A DNA stretch of 64,000 bases from Leisingera sp. ANG-M1 (GTDB lineage Bacteria; Pseudomonadota; Alphaproteobacteria; Rhodobacterales; Rhodobacteraceae), in NCBI RefSeq assembly GCF_000813745.1, contig NZ_JWLC01000015.1, positions 1 through 64,000 on the forward strand. The letters run 5' to 3'. Under the pieces are notes generated by a model. The model made no database searches. It worked only from the letters and a program-made list of their open reading frames with translations, and had not been told where the DNA came from. A program made the position numbers and the translations under genes. Positions 8,645-17,447 of this stretch are shown here, piece after piece; the stretch's first letter is position 1, and each line of letters begins with the position of its first letter.

Positions 8645-8671
8645 TTGACATACCTGAGCAATTAATTCAGG
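8645..8671 (+). promoter_or_regulatory. Iron-responsive promoter with RirA-type box
   Basis: TTGACA at 8645-8650 is a perfect -35 element. Directly downstream, CCTGA (8653-8657) and TCAGG (8667-8671) form an inverted repeat containing TGA-N9-TCA. That pattern is the iron-responsive operator described for RirA in alphaproteobacteria. It overlaps the spacer between -35 and the likely -10, a repression position, and lies 73 bases before the first small gene of the hemP unit. Apart from this site the stretch 8375-8743 holds nothing I can identify. Confidence 0.6.
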
Positions 8672-8743
8672 AATACAGCATTCCAGCCAGCCTGACTCGG
8701 TTCAGGCGAGCCCGAGTGACCTTATTCAATCGAGATCGCCACC

Positions 8744-8911
8744 ATGCCGAACGGAGACAGCCGCAGCCGCGGCCCCCAAATCAAGGACCCGGAAGCAGAC
8801 GACATGCGCCAGCTGTGGCCGCAGGTCTTTGCCCCCTCCGGCGCTCTGTCCGGCTTCTGTCTGGAATGGATCCTGGACAGGGCGGAATTCAGCAATGGGC
8901 GGAAGTCATGA
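8744..8911 (+). CDS. Small ORF translationally coupled to hemP
   Basis: A 55-codon frame beginning MPNGDSRSRGPQIKDPEADD and ending FSNGRKS. Its TGA overlaps the hemP ATG (ATGA at 8908-8911), the coupling pattern of true operons. The composition is polar and plausible for a small protein, with a hydrophobic central segment around GALSGFCLEWIL. No family recognised. It could instead be a regulatory leader peptide for hemP. Confidence 0.4.
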   Translation: MPNGDSRSRGPQIKDPEADDMRQLWPQVFAPSGALSGFCLEWILDRAEFSNGRKS

Positions 8912-9078
8912 ACCAGATCGCATCCAAGCCGGTGCCCACCACCGCAACCACCGAAGTTTTCCCCACCTACCACGCCGAGGACCTGACCCGCGGCGGCGTG
9001 CAGGCCCGCATCCTGCTCAATGGCCAGATCTATTCGCTGCGCATCACCCGCGCAGGCAAACTGATCCTCACCAAGTAA
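8908..9078 (+). CDS. hemP: Hemin uptake protein HemP
   Basis: A 56-residue protein of the HemP/HmuP family. The family pattern is clear in the C-terminal half: GVQARILLNGQIYSLRITRAGKLILTK. HemP/HmuP proteins are small factors needed for heme uptake gene expression, acting with iron regulators. The start at 8908 gives the normal size; a frame open further upstream does not resemble the family. The iron-box promoter at 8645-8671 and the imelysin and ferritin genes downstream fit an iron-limitation role. Confidence 0.85.
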   Translation: MNQIASKPVPTTATTEVFPTYHAEDLTRGGVQARILLNGQIYSLRITRAGKLILTK

Positions 9079-9088
9079 GGCGCCGCAC

Positions 9089-9568
9089 ATGAGCCCTGCG
9101 CAAAACCCGCCCCGCGGCGGCGTCACTGTCGGCACCCTGTCCGATCTGCCGCCGCTGGAAGCCGGCGCCGTGATCTATCTGCGCCACTGGTTCTCCGGCT
9201 CCGAGACCCGCGCGCAGATGCGCCGCGACTTTGAGGTGAACTTCGGCCCCGAAATGGCCGAAGCCGCCTTTGAGGCCTTCGGTTTCCTCTGCAATTTCTG
9301 CGCCACCCACGGCCGCCGCCCGCTGGTGCGCCACGGCATGACCTGCAAATGCCTGGGCGCGGATGAGAACTGCTTTGCCAACCTTTTGGCTTCCGCGGCC
9401 GAGGGGCAGGACGACGACGCCCATATTCTTGCCGCGCTGATCGTCACCCCGCGCAAGGCGCAGGAGCTGACCCGGCTGGCCTCCGACTGCGGCCTGCTGC
9501 TGCAGCAGATCATGAACCCGCACCTGCCGCAGCAGCCCGCGCGGCCTGCAACGGCGACCCTTCACTGA
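9089..9568 (+). CDS. Conserved hypothetical protein of the hemP locus
   Basis: A 159-residue soluble protein that starts 10 bases after hemP, so it is likely cotranscribed. It is helical, with five Cys residues, four of them in LCNFCAT and TCKCLG within residues 69-90, which could bind metal or an Fe-S cluster. The central part reads IYLRHWFSGSETRAQMRRDFEVNFG. I do not recognise a named family. Its neighbours suggest a role in heme or iron homeostasis. Confidence 0.65.
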   Translation: MSPAQNPPRGGVTVGTLSDLPPLEAGAVIYLRHWFSGSETRAQMRRDFEVNFGPEMAEAAFEAFGFLCNFCATHGRRPLVRHGMTCKCLGADENCFANLLASAAEGQDDDAHILAALIVTPRKAQELTRLASDCGLLLQQIMNPHLPQQPARPATATLH

Positions 9569-9598
9569 ATTCCATCAAAAATCTTAAGGACTTAGCTG

Positions 9599-10867
9599 AT
9601 GAAATCCCTGTTTCTCACGGGCACTGCCCTCGCTGGTCTCGCCTTTGGCGCCACCACCGCATTTGCCGCCGACAAGGCCGCGGTGCTGACCAACTACGCC
9701 AATATCGCCGAGGCGAAATACCAGGACAGCCTGGCCACCGCGCAGGTAATGAAGGCTGCCGTTGACGCCCTGGTCGCGCACCCCTCGGCCGAAAACCTGG
9801 AAGCCGCCCGCGCCGCTTGGATTGCCGCCCGCGTCCCCTATCAGCAGTCCGAAGTCTTCCGCTTCGGCAACGCCATCGTCGACGACTGGGAAGGCAAGGT
9901 GAACGCCTGGCCGCTGGACGAGGGCCTGATCGACTATGTCGATGCCTCCTATGGCGGGCCGAGCGACGAAAACACCCTGGCCGCGCTCAATGTGATCGCC
10001 AACCCCAGCTTTGAGCTGTCGGGCAAGGTGATCGACGCCGCCAAGATCACCCCGGAACTGCTGGAAGGCGCCCTGCATGAGGCCGACGGGGTTGAGGCCA
10101 ACGTTGCCACCGGCTACCACGCCATCGAATTCCTGCTCTGGGGCCAGGACCTGAAAGGCACCGAGCACGGCGCCGGCGACCGCCCCTGGACCGACTACGC
10201 GGCAGGCGATGCCTGCACCAACGGCAACTGCGACCGCCGCGGCGAATACCTGCAAGCCGCAACCGACCTGCTGATCTCCGACCTGGAGTGGATCACCGCC
10301 CAGTGGAGCGAGAGCGGCGACGCCCGTACCGCGCTGCTGGCCGATGAGAACGCCGGCATCACCGCCATGCTGACCGGCATGGGCTCGCTGTCTTATGGCG
10401 AACAGGCCGGTGAGCGGATGCGGCTGGGCCTGATGCTGAACGATCCGGAAGAAGAGCACGACTGCTTCTCCGACAACACCCACAACAGCCACTACTACGA
10501 CGGCCTGGGCGTGCAGAACGTCTATCTGGGCGAATACGTCCGGGTGAACGGCGAGCTGGTCTCCGGCGCATCGCTGTCGGATCTGGTTGCCGCCAAAGAC
10601 GCAGACCTTGACGCCGAAATGCGCGGCAAGCTGTCGACCACCATGCAGGCGCTTGGCCGCATCAAAACCGCGGCTGAGGCAGGCCTCTCCTATGACCAGA
10701 TGCTGGCTCAGGGCAACGCCGCAGGCGAAGCTTTGGTGATGGGCGGCGTCAACGGCCTCATCGACCAGACCCGCTCGATCGAACGCGTGGTCTCCATTTT
10801 GAAACTGGACGGAGTCGCGATTGAAGGCTCTGACAGCCTCGACAACCCTTCGGCTGTCTTCGAATAA
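9599..10867 (+). CDS. Imelysin-family iron-regulated protein (first copy)
   Basis: A 422-residue exported imelysin (peptidase M75/IrpA-like) protein. Signal peptide MKSLFLTGTALAGLAFG to TTAFAADK. The GxHxxE signature of the family is present as GYHAIEFLLWG (about residues 176-186), and the second repeat contains the HNSHYYDGLGVQNVYLGEY segment. Imelysins are periplasmic or outer-surface proteins induced by iron limitation; peptidase activity is doubtful and iron binding likely. TAAGGA lies upstream of the start. A second, shorter imelysin is encoded at 14433. Confidence 0.9.
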   Translation: MKSLFLTGTALAGLAFGATTAFAADKAAVLTNYANIAEAKYQDSLATAQVMKAAVDALVAHPSAENLEAARAAWIAARVPYQQSEVFRFGNAIVDDWEGKVNAWPLDEGLIDYVDASYGGPSDENTLAALNVIANPSFELSGKVIDAAKITPELLEGALHEADGVEANVATGYHAIEFLLWGQDLKGTEHGAGDRPWTDYAAGDACTNGNCDRRGEYLQAATDLLISDLEWITAQWSESGDARTALLADENAGITAMLTGMGSLSYGEQAGERMRLGLMLNDPEEEHDCFSDNTHNSHYYDGLGVQNVYLGEYVRVNGELVSGASLSDLVAAKDADLDAEMRGKLSTTMQALGRIKTAAEAGLSYDQMLAQGNAAGEALVMGGVNGLIDQTRSIERVVSILKLDGVAIEGSDSLDNPSAVFE

Positions 10868-10899
10868 GACCGCCCAAGATTAGCTGACCTAAAGAAAAC

Positions 10900-10932
10900 C
10901 GGGGGAGCCAGCCAGCGTCAGCCAGGCTCTCC
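10900..10932 (+). terminator. Hairpin between imelysin and porin genes
   Basis: GGGGGAGCC (10901-10909) pairs with GGCTCTCCC (10925-10933) with one G-T pair and a 15-base loop. No T tract follows. It may reduce readthrough into the porin gene or stabilise the imelysin message. Confidence 0.3.
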
Positions 10933-10952
10933 CGCACTAAGAAGAATTCCCC

Positions 10953-11966
10953 ATGAAAATCAAAACTTCCGCGGCGCTGGCTCTCAGCGCCCCCGTCTTC
11001 CTGTGCGCAAACGCAGCCCTGGCCCAGGGCTTCAGCTGGGAAGGCGAGATCGAGATCGCCAATGAAAGCGTCGTCTCTTCCGATGACGCCACTGCCGAGA
11101 TCCGCGACACATTTGCCGTGATCACCGCCTCCGGCGCCTACAGCTTCGGCAACGGCGTCGAACTGTTCACCACCGTCACCGCCGAGTCGCTGACCGACGC
11201 CGCTGATGACCGCAATTTCGACGATATGGGCGTCTATATCGAAGAACTCGGCGTCTCCTTCGGCATCGGCGAATACACTACGGTGTCAGTGGGTAAACTG
11301 CACCCGGTGTTCGGCACCGCCTGGGATGACGCAGCCGGATATTTCGGCAGCACCATTGCCGAGGACTACGAGCTCATTGAACAGATCGGCATCCTGGCAG
11401 ACGTCGAACTGCAGGGCGCCGGCACCCTGTCCTTTGGCGTGTTCTACGCAGACGATTCCGGCCTCAGCCGCTCCATCGGCTATGACCGCGGCCGCACCAC
11501 TACGGCGGACGGCGGCGCAGGCAACACCGGCGAACTCGACAACTTTGCCATCCAGTGGAGCCAGGAGGCCGGCGAGACCAGCTATCACATCGGCGCCCGC
11601 CACCTGAGCGCAGGCGCAGGCGACGTGGATGACGAACAGGGCTTCGTGGCCGGTGTGGCCCATTCCTTTGACGCCGGTTTCGACGTCTATGCCGAGGTGG
11701 CCTCTTTCTCGAACGCGGGCGGCTCCGCCGATGACGCGCTTTATGCCACCCTTACCGGCGCCTACACCATCGGCAGCGTCACCCTGTCGGGCGGCTATGT
11801 GCACCGCGACCTGGACACCTCGGGTGAAACGGACCTCTACACCATCGGCGCCGACTACGAGTTCAGAAACGGCGCCACCGTGGGCGGCGGCATTGCCCGC
11901 ATCGACGAAGACGGAACCAAAAGCACCGTTCTGGGCGTGAACCTGATCATCCCGCTGGGTTCCTGA
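10953..11966 (+). CDS. Outer-membrane porin
   Basis: A 337-residue beta-barrel protein with signal peptide ending ALAQGF and alternating hydrophobic/polar strands throughout (for example GAYSFGNGVELFTTVTAES, GEYTTVSVGKLHP). It ends with a strand ATVGGGIARIDEDGTKSTVLGVNLIIPL, typical of the C-terminal strand of a porin, though the last residues are GS rather than an aromatic. Position among iron genes suggests the barrel may be produced together with them. Confidence 0.75.
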   Translation: MKIKTSAALALSAPVFLCANAALAQGFSWEGEIEIANESVVSSDDATAEIRDTFAVITASGAYSFGNGVELFTTVTAESLTDAADDRNFDDMGVYIEELGVSFGIGEYTTVSVGKLHPVFGTAWDDAAGYFGSTIAEDYELIEQIGILADVELQGAGTLSFGVFYADDSGLSRSIGYDRGRTTTADGGAGNTGELDNFAIQWSQEAGETSYHIGARHLSAGAGDVDDEQGFVAGVAHSFDAGFDVYAEVASFSNAGGSADDALYATLTGAYTIGSVTLSGGYVHRDLDTSGETDLYTIGADYEFRNGATVGGGIARIDEDGTKSTVLGVNLIIPLGS

Positions 11967-12012
11967 GCTTTCCCTCGGTGACGTTTGGCATCCCCTGAAC
12001 TCCACCGCACTC

Positions 12013-12040
12013 GGGGCGGCGTTCGGCGCTGCCCCTTTTT
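12013..12040 (+). terminator. Intrinsic terminator of the porin gene
   Basis: GGGGCGGCG pairs with CGCTGCCCC (one mismatch) across TTCGG, followed by TTTTT at 12036-12040. Confidence 0.8.
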
Positions 12041-12179
12041 CCCACGTGGTTTGCGGCAGCGCCATGCAAACCCAAGTATTTTACTCTGATTACCTCTTGA
12101 AACCCCAGTGTTTCTGTCAGATATATTTTCCAACGGAATCACTTGGCCTTTAAGGCCAGCGGGCAAGGACGCGAGCAGC

Positions 12180-12473
12180 ATGATCATCTGCCACTGCACG
12201 CATATATCGGACCACGATATTCACGCAGCCATCGAATGGATGCGAAGTGCCGATCCTGAAACGATAATTACCCCCGGCAAGATCTACCACGCCCTCGGCA
12301 AAACCGCCGACTGCGGCGGCTGCATGCCGCTTTTTCTCGACACCATGAGGTCCAACGCTAAGCTGAGCGTACCTGCGCAATTACAAAATTTACGAGCAGG
12401 GAAAACTCAGGAGAGCGTATATGAAGGGCGACCCCAAGGTCATAGATTACCTCAACAAAGCACTGCGCCATGA
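12180..12473 (+). CDS. bfd: Bacterioferritin-associated ferredoxin
   Basis: A (2Fe-2S) ferredoxin of the Bfd family that reduces the iron core of bacterioferritin so Fe2+ can leave. The cluster Cys are visible in [14 protein letters not shown] and TADCGGCMP, matching the CxC and CxxC pattern. The start at 12180 puts MIICHC at the N-terminus as in the family. After about residue 70 the frame continues over the bfr start and gives a 97-residue product; the last 20 or so residues are translated from bfr sequence in another frame and are probably not conserved. Confidence 0.85.
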   Translation: MIICHCTHISDHDIHAAIEWMRSADPETIITPGKIYHALGKTADCGGCMPLFLDTMRSNAKLSVPAQLQNLRAGKTQESVYEGRPQGHRLPQQSTAP

Positions 12474-12909
12474 GCTGACAGCGGTCAGCCAGTACTGGCT
12501 GCATTACCGGCTGCAGGACGATTGGGGTCTCGGCAGCATGGCCAAGAAAAGCCGCGAGGAAAGCATCGAGGAGATGCAGCACGCGGATAAACTGATTGAA
12601 AGGATTCTGCTGCTCGAGGGCCACCCGAACCTTCAGAAACTGGATCCGCTGCGGATCGGCCAGACGCCCAAGGAAACCCTGGAAGCGGATCTCGCCGCCG
12701 AAGTGGACGCCCGCGCGCTCTACAAGGAAGCCCGCGAGGTGTGCCAGGCCGCCGGCGACTATGTCACCATGAAGCTCTTCGAAGAGCTGATGGCGGATGA
12801 AGAAGGCCATATCGACTTCCTTGAGACGCAGCTTGATTTGCATGACCGGATCGGCGCCGAAAACTATGCCCAGCTCAACGCCACCAAGATGGCGGACGTG
12901 GAAGACTAA
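12421..12909 (+). CDS. bfr: Bacterioferritin
   Basis: A 162-residue heme-containing ferritin subunit that oxidises and stores iron in a 24-mer. Diagnostic residues: [18 protein letters not shown] with the first-helix Glu ligand, [23 protein letters not shown] with ferroxidase Glu and His, GSMAKKS near the usual heme-Met region, and [14 protein letters not shown]. Length is normal. GGAGAGCG precedes the ATG. It overlaps bfd by 53 bases and the downstream cytochrome gene by 44 bases if that gene starts at 12866. Confidence 0.95.
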   Translation: MKGDPKVIDYLNKALRHELTAVSQYWLHYRLQDDWGLGSMAKKSREESIEEMQHADKLIERILLLEGHPNLQKLDPLRIGQTPKETLEADLAAEVDARALYKEAREVCQAAGDYVTMKLFEELMADEEGHIDFLETQLDLHDRIGAENYAQLNATKMADVED

Positions 12910-14428
12910 CCTGACGCTGGCTGCCGCGCTTGCGGCGGCCGCCCCGCTTGCAGCGCTGGATCTGGCCAGCAAATACCAGGCAGAGCCGCATCTCTCCCCC
13001 CTGCCCCGCAGCGATGCCGAGCGCGCCCGCATTGCCGGCGTCACGGCGCCCACCGCGGATTTCTCCAAACCGGAAGCTTTCGAGGACCTGCCCGCCGGCG
13101 CCGCCACCGTACGCGCCCGGACCGATGACGAGGCGTTCTCCCAGCATTCCGCCAACCTCTCCTTTGAGCAGGAGCTGGAGTTCAAGCTCGGCAACGGGCT
13201 GTTCAAGAAGATCTGGGTGTTTTCACCGGCCTCGACCAAGGCCTCGGACGGTCTGGGCCCCCTCTACAACGCCCGCTCCTGCCAGCGCTGCCACCTGAAG
13301 GACGGCCGCGGCCATGTGCCGGACCAGCCCGATTACGCCTCTACCACCATGTTCCTGCGCGTTTCCACCCCGGGGCCGGTGCCGCCGGAACTGCAAGAGA
13401 TCACCGACTACATCGGCACTGCGCCTGACCCGAACTACGGCACCCAGCTGCAGGATTTCTCGGCCCCCGGCATCGCGCCCGAATACAAGCTGCAGGTCAG
13501 CTACGAAGAATTCGAGGTCGCGTTGAACGGCGGCGACACCGCCACCCTGCGCCGCCCCAGCTACAAAGCCGCCAGCCTCGGCTACGGCCCGTTGGCCAAC
13601 GGCGCCATGCTCAGCCCCCGCATCGCGCCGCCGATGATCGGCCTCGGCCTTTTGGAAGCCATCCCCGCCGCCAGCATCCTGGCCCATGCCGATGAGGAGG
13701 ACGCCGACGGCGACGGCATCTCCGGCCGCGCCAACCTGGTCTGGTCGCGGGAATTCAACCAGATCATGCTGGGCCGTTTCGGGCTGAAGGCCGGGTCGCC
13801 GACAGTGCATGAACAATCGGCCGGCGCCTTCGCCGGCGACATCGGCATCTCCACCCCGCTGTTCCCGGCCCATGTCGGCGAATGCACCGGTCTGCAGACC
13901 GCCTGCCAGGCCGCGCCTCACGGCGGCGGTGATTCCCGTGAAACCGAGATTGACCAGCCCAACATGGACCTGGTCACTTTCTACAGCCGCAACCTTGGCG
14001 TTCCTGCCCGCCGCAACACTGCAGACCCGCAGGTGCTGCGCGGCAAACAGGTCTTCTACAACTCCGGCTGCGCCGCCTGCCATGTGCCGAAATACGTGAC
14101 CCACCGGCTGGCAGACCGCCCCGAGCAAAGTTTTCAGCTGATCTGGCCCTACTCCGACCTCTTGCTGCACGACATGGGCGACGGCCTCGCCGACAACCGC
14201 CCCGAGGCCCGCGCGACGGGCCGCGAATGGCGCACCGCGCCGCTCTGGGGCATCGGTCTCACCCAGCAGGTTTCGCCCCGTGCCACCTTCCTGCACGACG
14301 GCCGCGCCCGCACCCTGCTCGAAGCCGTTCTCTGGCACGGCGGCGAGGCGGAAGCCGCCAAGACCCGCGTCATTGACCTGGCACCGGATGACCGGGCCGC
14401 CCTGATCATCTTCCTGCAAAGCCTTTGA
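12866..14428 (+). CDS. Di-heme c-type oxidoreductase (DUF1111, thiol oxidoreductase-like)
   Basis: An exported protein of about 520 residues with two CxxCH heme sites, CQRCH near residue 141 and CAACH near residue 401. The DUF1111 pattern is clear: [41 protein letters not shown] and ATFLHDGRA. This family is distantly related to MauG/cytochrome c peroxidases. The start is uncertain: ATG 12866 lies inside bfr and gives a basic N-terminus (PRWRTWK) before a hydrophobic Ala/Leu core, as needed for a signal peptide. In many bacteria this protein sits with two imelysins and a DUF1513 protein in an iron-regulated operon, as here. Confidence 0.85.
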   Translation: MPSSTPPRWRTWKTNLTLAAALAAAAPLAALDLASKYQAEPHLSPLPRSDAERARIAGVTAPTADFSKPEAFEDLPAGAATVRARTDDEAFSQHSANLSFEQELEFKLGNGLFKKIWVFSPASTKASDGLGPLYNARSCQRCHLKDGRGHVPDQPDYASTTMFLRVSTPGPVPPELQEITDYIGTAPDPNYGTQLQDFSAPGIAPEYKLQVSYEEFEVALNGGDTATLRRPSYKAASLGYGPLANGAMLSPRIAPPMIGLGLLEAIPAASILAHADEEDADGDGISGRANLVWSREFNQIMLGRFGLKAGSPTVHEQSAGAFAGDIGISTPLFPAHVGECTGLQTACQAAPHGGGDSRETEIDQPNMDLVTFYSRNLGVPARRNTADPQVLRGKQVFYNSGCAACHVPKYVTHRLADRPEQSFQLIWPYSDLLLHDMGDGLADNRPEARATGREWRTAPLWGIGLTQQVSPRATFLHDGRARTLLEAVLWHGGEAEAAKTRVIDLAPDDRAALIIFLQSL

Positions 14429-14432
14429 TTTC

Positions 14433-15428
14433 ATGCGCAAAATCTCCCTGCCCCTCACTCTTGCCGCGACCCCGCTTGCGGCCGCTGAACCCGCAGACCA
14501 AATCGTCGACCAGCAAATCCTGCCCGCCTTCCAGGAGCTAGCCGCGGATTCAGCTGCCCTGGCCCAAGCGGCCCAGGCAGATTGCACCTCAGGTTCCGAA
14601 CCGCTGCGCGTGGCTTATGGCGTAGCCTTTGATGCCTGGATCGCCGCCAGCCACTTCCGCTTTGGCCCGACCGAAACAGACAACCGTGCCTTTGCGCTGG
14701 CCTTCTGGCCCGACAGCCGCAGCAAGACGCCCAAGGCGCTTGGCACCCTGATCCGCAACGAAGACAGCGGCATTAGCGACCCCGCCAATTTCGCCACCTA
14801 TTCCATCGCCGCCCGCGGCTTCTACGCGCTGGAATACCTGCTCTATGATCCGCAGCTTTCGGCGGCAGGCAGCGATGCTTACCGCTGTGCCATGACCCGC
14901 GCCATCAGCACCGACATCGCTGCCACGGCACAATCCATCAGAGCCGACTGGCAACAGAACTACGCAGCTGAAATGCGCAGCCCTGGCAACCGCTACCAGA
15001 ACGGGGCCGAAGTCACCCAAGAGCTGTTCAAGGCCCTGAACACCGGACTGCAGGTGCTGGACGACATGCGCCTCGGCCGCCCGCTGGGCACATTTGAGAA
15101 ACCGCGCCCCGCCCGCGCCGAGGCCCGCCGCTCGGGCCGCAGCCTGCACCATGTTCTGGTCTCGCTGAACGCGCTGGAGCCCCTGGCGCTGGCCCTTGCG
15201 GACGGCAACGCTGACCTGCAGGCCAAGATCACCGCGGGCGTTACCAAGGCGCGCAAAAAGGCCGAGAATCTCGGCGATCCAGTCTTTGCCGGCGTTACCG
15301 ACCCCGCCAGCCGCTTCCGCATCGAGTCGCTGCAGCAGGAGATCAAGGACCTGCGTGCGCTGATGGCTGATGAGCTGGGGCCTGCACTTGGCGTGAGCGC
15401 CGGCTTCAATTCGCTGGACGGCGACTAA
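14433..15428 (+). CDS. Imelysin-family protein (second copy)
   Basis: A 331-residue exported protein beginning MRKISLPLTLAATPLAAAEP (signal peptide). Imelysin features include AYGVAFDAWIAASHFRFGP, RGFYALEYLLYD in the place of the GxHxxE signature, and a helical C-terminal half ending LGVSAGFNSLDGD. The classic His of the signature is replaced by Tyr (FYALE), so metal binding at that site may differ from the first copy. It starts four bases after the di-heme gene and is clearly cotranscribed. Confidence 0.8.
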   Translation: MRKISLPLTLAATPLAAAEPADQIVDQQILPAFQELAADSAALAQAAQADCTSGSEPLRVAYGVAFDAWIAASHFRFGPTETDNRAFALAFWPDSRSKTPKALGTLIRNEDSGISDPANFATYSIAARGFYALEYLLYDPQLSAAGSDAYRCAMTRAISTDIAATAQSIRADWQQNYAAEMRSPGNRYQNGAEVTQELFKALNTGLQVLDDMRLGRPLGTFEKPRPARAEARRSGRSLHHVLVSLNALEPLALALADGNADLQAKITAGVTKARKKAENLGDPVFAGVTDPASRFRIESLQQEIKDLRALMADELGPALGVSAGFNSLDGD

Positions 15429-15443
15429 GGGAAAGGGCTGCCC

Positions 15444-16523
15444 ATGACCTCGCGCCGCGGATTTCTGACCGGCCTTCTCGCCGCCGGCCTTGCCCCGCAC
15501 ACCACCTGGGCCAGCGCCGGCAGCCCCTCCTTCCTGTCGGCAGGCAAAAGCCCCACCGGGGAATTCCTGCTCGCGGGCCTGACGCGCAGCGGAGAGATCC
15601 TGTTCCGCCACCCGCTGCCCGCCCGCGGCCACGCCGCCGCCGCCCATCCCGTCCGCCCCGAGGCAGTTGCCTTTGCCCGCCGCCCCGGCAGCTTTGCCGA
15701 TGTGATCGACTGCCGCACCGGCGCGGCCATCGCCCGGCTGCATCCTCCAAAAGGCCATCATTTCTACGGCCACGGCACCTTCTCTCCCGACGGCAGCCGC
15801 CTGTTCACCACCGAGAACGACTATGAAAACGCCCGCGGCGTGATCGGCGTGTGGGACGCGGCAAAGGGCTACCGCCGCCTGAGCTCTTTCAGCTCCGGCG
15901 GCATCGGCCCGCACGACATGCTCTTGCGCCGCGACGTGCCCGGGCTGGTGGTGGCCAATGGCGGCATCGAAACCCACCCCGACAGCGGCCGCGCCAAGCT
16001 GAACCTGGCAGTCATGCGCCCGAACCTCAGCTACCTGAGCCTCGACGGCACCCTTCAGGAACAGATGGAGCTGCCGCAAGAGCTGAACCTGAACTCGATC
16101 CGCCACCTGGCCATACGCGCCGATGGCACCGTGGGATTTGCCATGCAGTGGCAAGGCGATGCAGGCGAGCTGGTGCCGATGGTTGGCCTGCACAGGCCGG
16201 GCACCCCACCCCGCCTGATGGCTGACGGCGACCCGCGGGTGCTGAACCTCAACGGCTACGGCGGCTCCGTCGCCTTTTCCCCGGATGGCACGCAGGTTGG
16301 CGTCACCTCCCCGCGCGGCGGGGTGCTGCAACTGATGGACACGGAAACCGGAGACCTTCTGCAGGAGCACCGGATGACCGACGTCTGCGGCCTTGCGCCC
16401 TCCGCCAACGGTTTCACCGCCAGCACCGGAACCGGCCAGGTCTTCGAGGTCACCGCCACTGGCAAACACCTGCTGAACCGGGCCGGGCTGGCCTGGGACA
16501 ACCACCTGATCCCGATCGGCTGA
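15444..16523 (+). CDS. DUF1513 protein with Tat signal
   Basis: A 359-residue protein with a twin-arginine signal peptide (SRRGFLTGLLAAGLAP). The mature part is a beta-propeller-like DUF1513 domain; pieces such as GHGTFSPDGSRLFTTENDYENARG, GIGPHDMLL and VVANGGIETHP are characteristic. It is the last gene of the imelysin/di-heme unit and is followed by an intrinsic terminator. Tat export suggests folding or cofactor loading in the cytoplasm. Function is unknown beyond association with iron-limitation operons. Confidence 0.85.
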   Translation: MTSRRGFLTGLLAAGLAPHTTWASAGSPSFLSAGKSPTGEFLLAGLTRSGEILFRHPLPARGHAAAAHPVRPEAVAFARRPGSFADVIDCRTGAAIARLHPPKGHHFYGHGTFSPDGSRLFTTENDYENARGVIGVWDAAKGYRRLSSFSSGGIGPHDMLLRRDVPGLVVANGGIETHPDSGRAKLNLAVMRPNLSYLSLDGTLQEQMELPQELNLNSIRHLAIRADGTVGFAMQWQGDAGELVPMVGLHRPGTPPRLMADGDPRVLNLNGYGGSVAFSPDGTQVGVTSPRGGVLQLMDTETGDLLQEHRMTDVCGLAPSANGFTASTGTGQVFEVTATGKHLLNRAGLAWDNHLIPIG

Positions 16524-16549
16524 ACCTTTTCAAAACAGCTTAAGAAAGG

Positions 16550-16573
16550 CGCGCCTTCCCCGGCGCGTTTTTT
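16550..16573 (+). terminator. Intrinsic terminator after the DUF1513 gene
   Basis: CGCGCC (16550-16555) pairs with GGCGCG (16562-16567), followed by six T. Confidence 0.8.
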
Positions 16574-16590
16574 CGTTTCCGGGCAAATGG

Positions 16591-16610
16591 AAGCGAAAAC
16601 GAAAACGATA
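16591..16610 (+). promoter_or_regulatory. Candidate GlpR operator
   Basis: AAGCGAAAACGAAAACGATA, a direct repeat of CGAAAA units, lies about 50 bases before the glpR start; TTTCGTTTCC at 16571-16580 is a related copy in the other orientation. DeoR/GlpR regulators of proteobacteria commonly bind TTTCGTTT-type repeats, so autoregulation of glpR-glpD is likely. Confidence 0.5.
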
Positions 16611-16661
16611 GGTGACTCTCCCTGCGCGATAGGGTAAGAAATCGCAGCGAAAGGAAAGCAA

Positions 16662-17447
16662 ATGGATGCTCTCAGCCGTCAGAACGAAATCATCACCCTG
16701 CTGAACCAGCAGGACCGGGTCGAGGTCGAGGATCTGTCCCGGCGCTTTGGCGTCTCCTTGCAGACGGTGCGCGCCGACCTGCGCGACCTCTCGGCGCGCG
16801 GCGCCCTGTCCCGTGTGCATGGCGGCGCCGTCCGGGTCAGCACCGCTGCCAGCCAGGGCTACGAGGACCGCCGCAAGCTGAATGCCGGCAACAAGCTCGC
16901 CATGGCGGCACTCGCGGCCGAGCTGATCCCCGACAATTGCTCGCTCACCCTCAACATCGGCACCTCGACCGAACAGGTCGCACGGGCCCTTTCAGCGCAT
17001 AGCGGCCTCACAGTGATTTCCAACAACATTAATATTATCAATATGATGATGGGCGATCAGGCCAAGGAGCTGATCCTGGCAGGCGGCACCGTCCGGCAAA
17101 GCGACGGTGCCATCGTCGGCGAGGACGCTGTAGAATTCATCTCCCGCTACAAAGTGGACTTCGCCGTCATCGGCGCCTCGGCGCTGGATGCCGATGGAGC
17201 AGTAATGGACCACGATGCCCGCGAGGTTTCGGTCGCCCGCGCCATCCTGAAGAACGCCCGTCAAAAAGTGCTGGTCTGCGACGGCAGCAAGTTTGAGCGC
17301 TCCGCGCCGGTGCGGATCTGCGACGTGGCAGACCTGGACGTGGTGATCACCGACCGCCCCGTACCGGATGAATTCGCACAGGCCGCACAGGCGGCGGGCA
17401 CCCGAATCCTCACCGCAGGACAAAACGAAAGCAGCGAAAATGACTGA
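16662..17447 (+). CDS. glpR: DeoR-family regulator, probable glycerol-3-phosphate repressor
   Basis: A 261-residue DeoR-family repressor. The N-terminal helix-turn-helix reads NEIITLLNQQDRVEVEDLSRRFGVSLQTVRADL. The sugar-phosphate isomerase-like effector domain follows, with LNIGTSTEQVARAL and FAVIGASALDADGAVMDHD. The gene overlaps glpD by eight bases, so the assignment to glycerol-3-phosphate control rests on both the family and the neighbour. CGAAAAC repeats upstream are the likely operator. Confidence 0.88.
   Translation: MDALSRQNEIITLLNQQDRVEVEDLSRRFGVSLQTVRADLRDLSARGALSRVHGGAVRVSTAASQGYEDRRKLNAGNKLAMAALAAELIPDNCSLTLNIGTSTEQVARALSAHSGLTVISNNINIINMMMGDQAKELILAGGTVRQSDGAIVGEDAVEFISRYKVDFAVIGASALDADGAVMDHDAREVSVARAILKNARQKVLVCDGSKFERSAPVRICDVADLDVVITDRPVPDEFAQAAQAAGTRILTAGQNESSEND

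Noticed and set aside
8716-8907. N-terminal extension of HemP
   Set aside because: The extended residues do not resemble the family; ATG 8908 with GGAAG upstream gives the normal 56-residue size.
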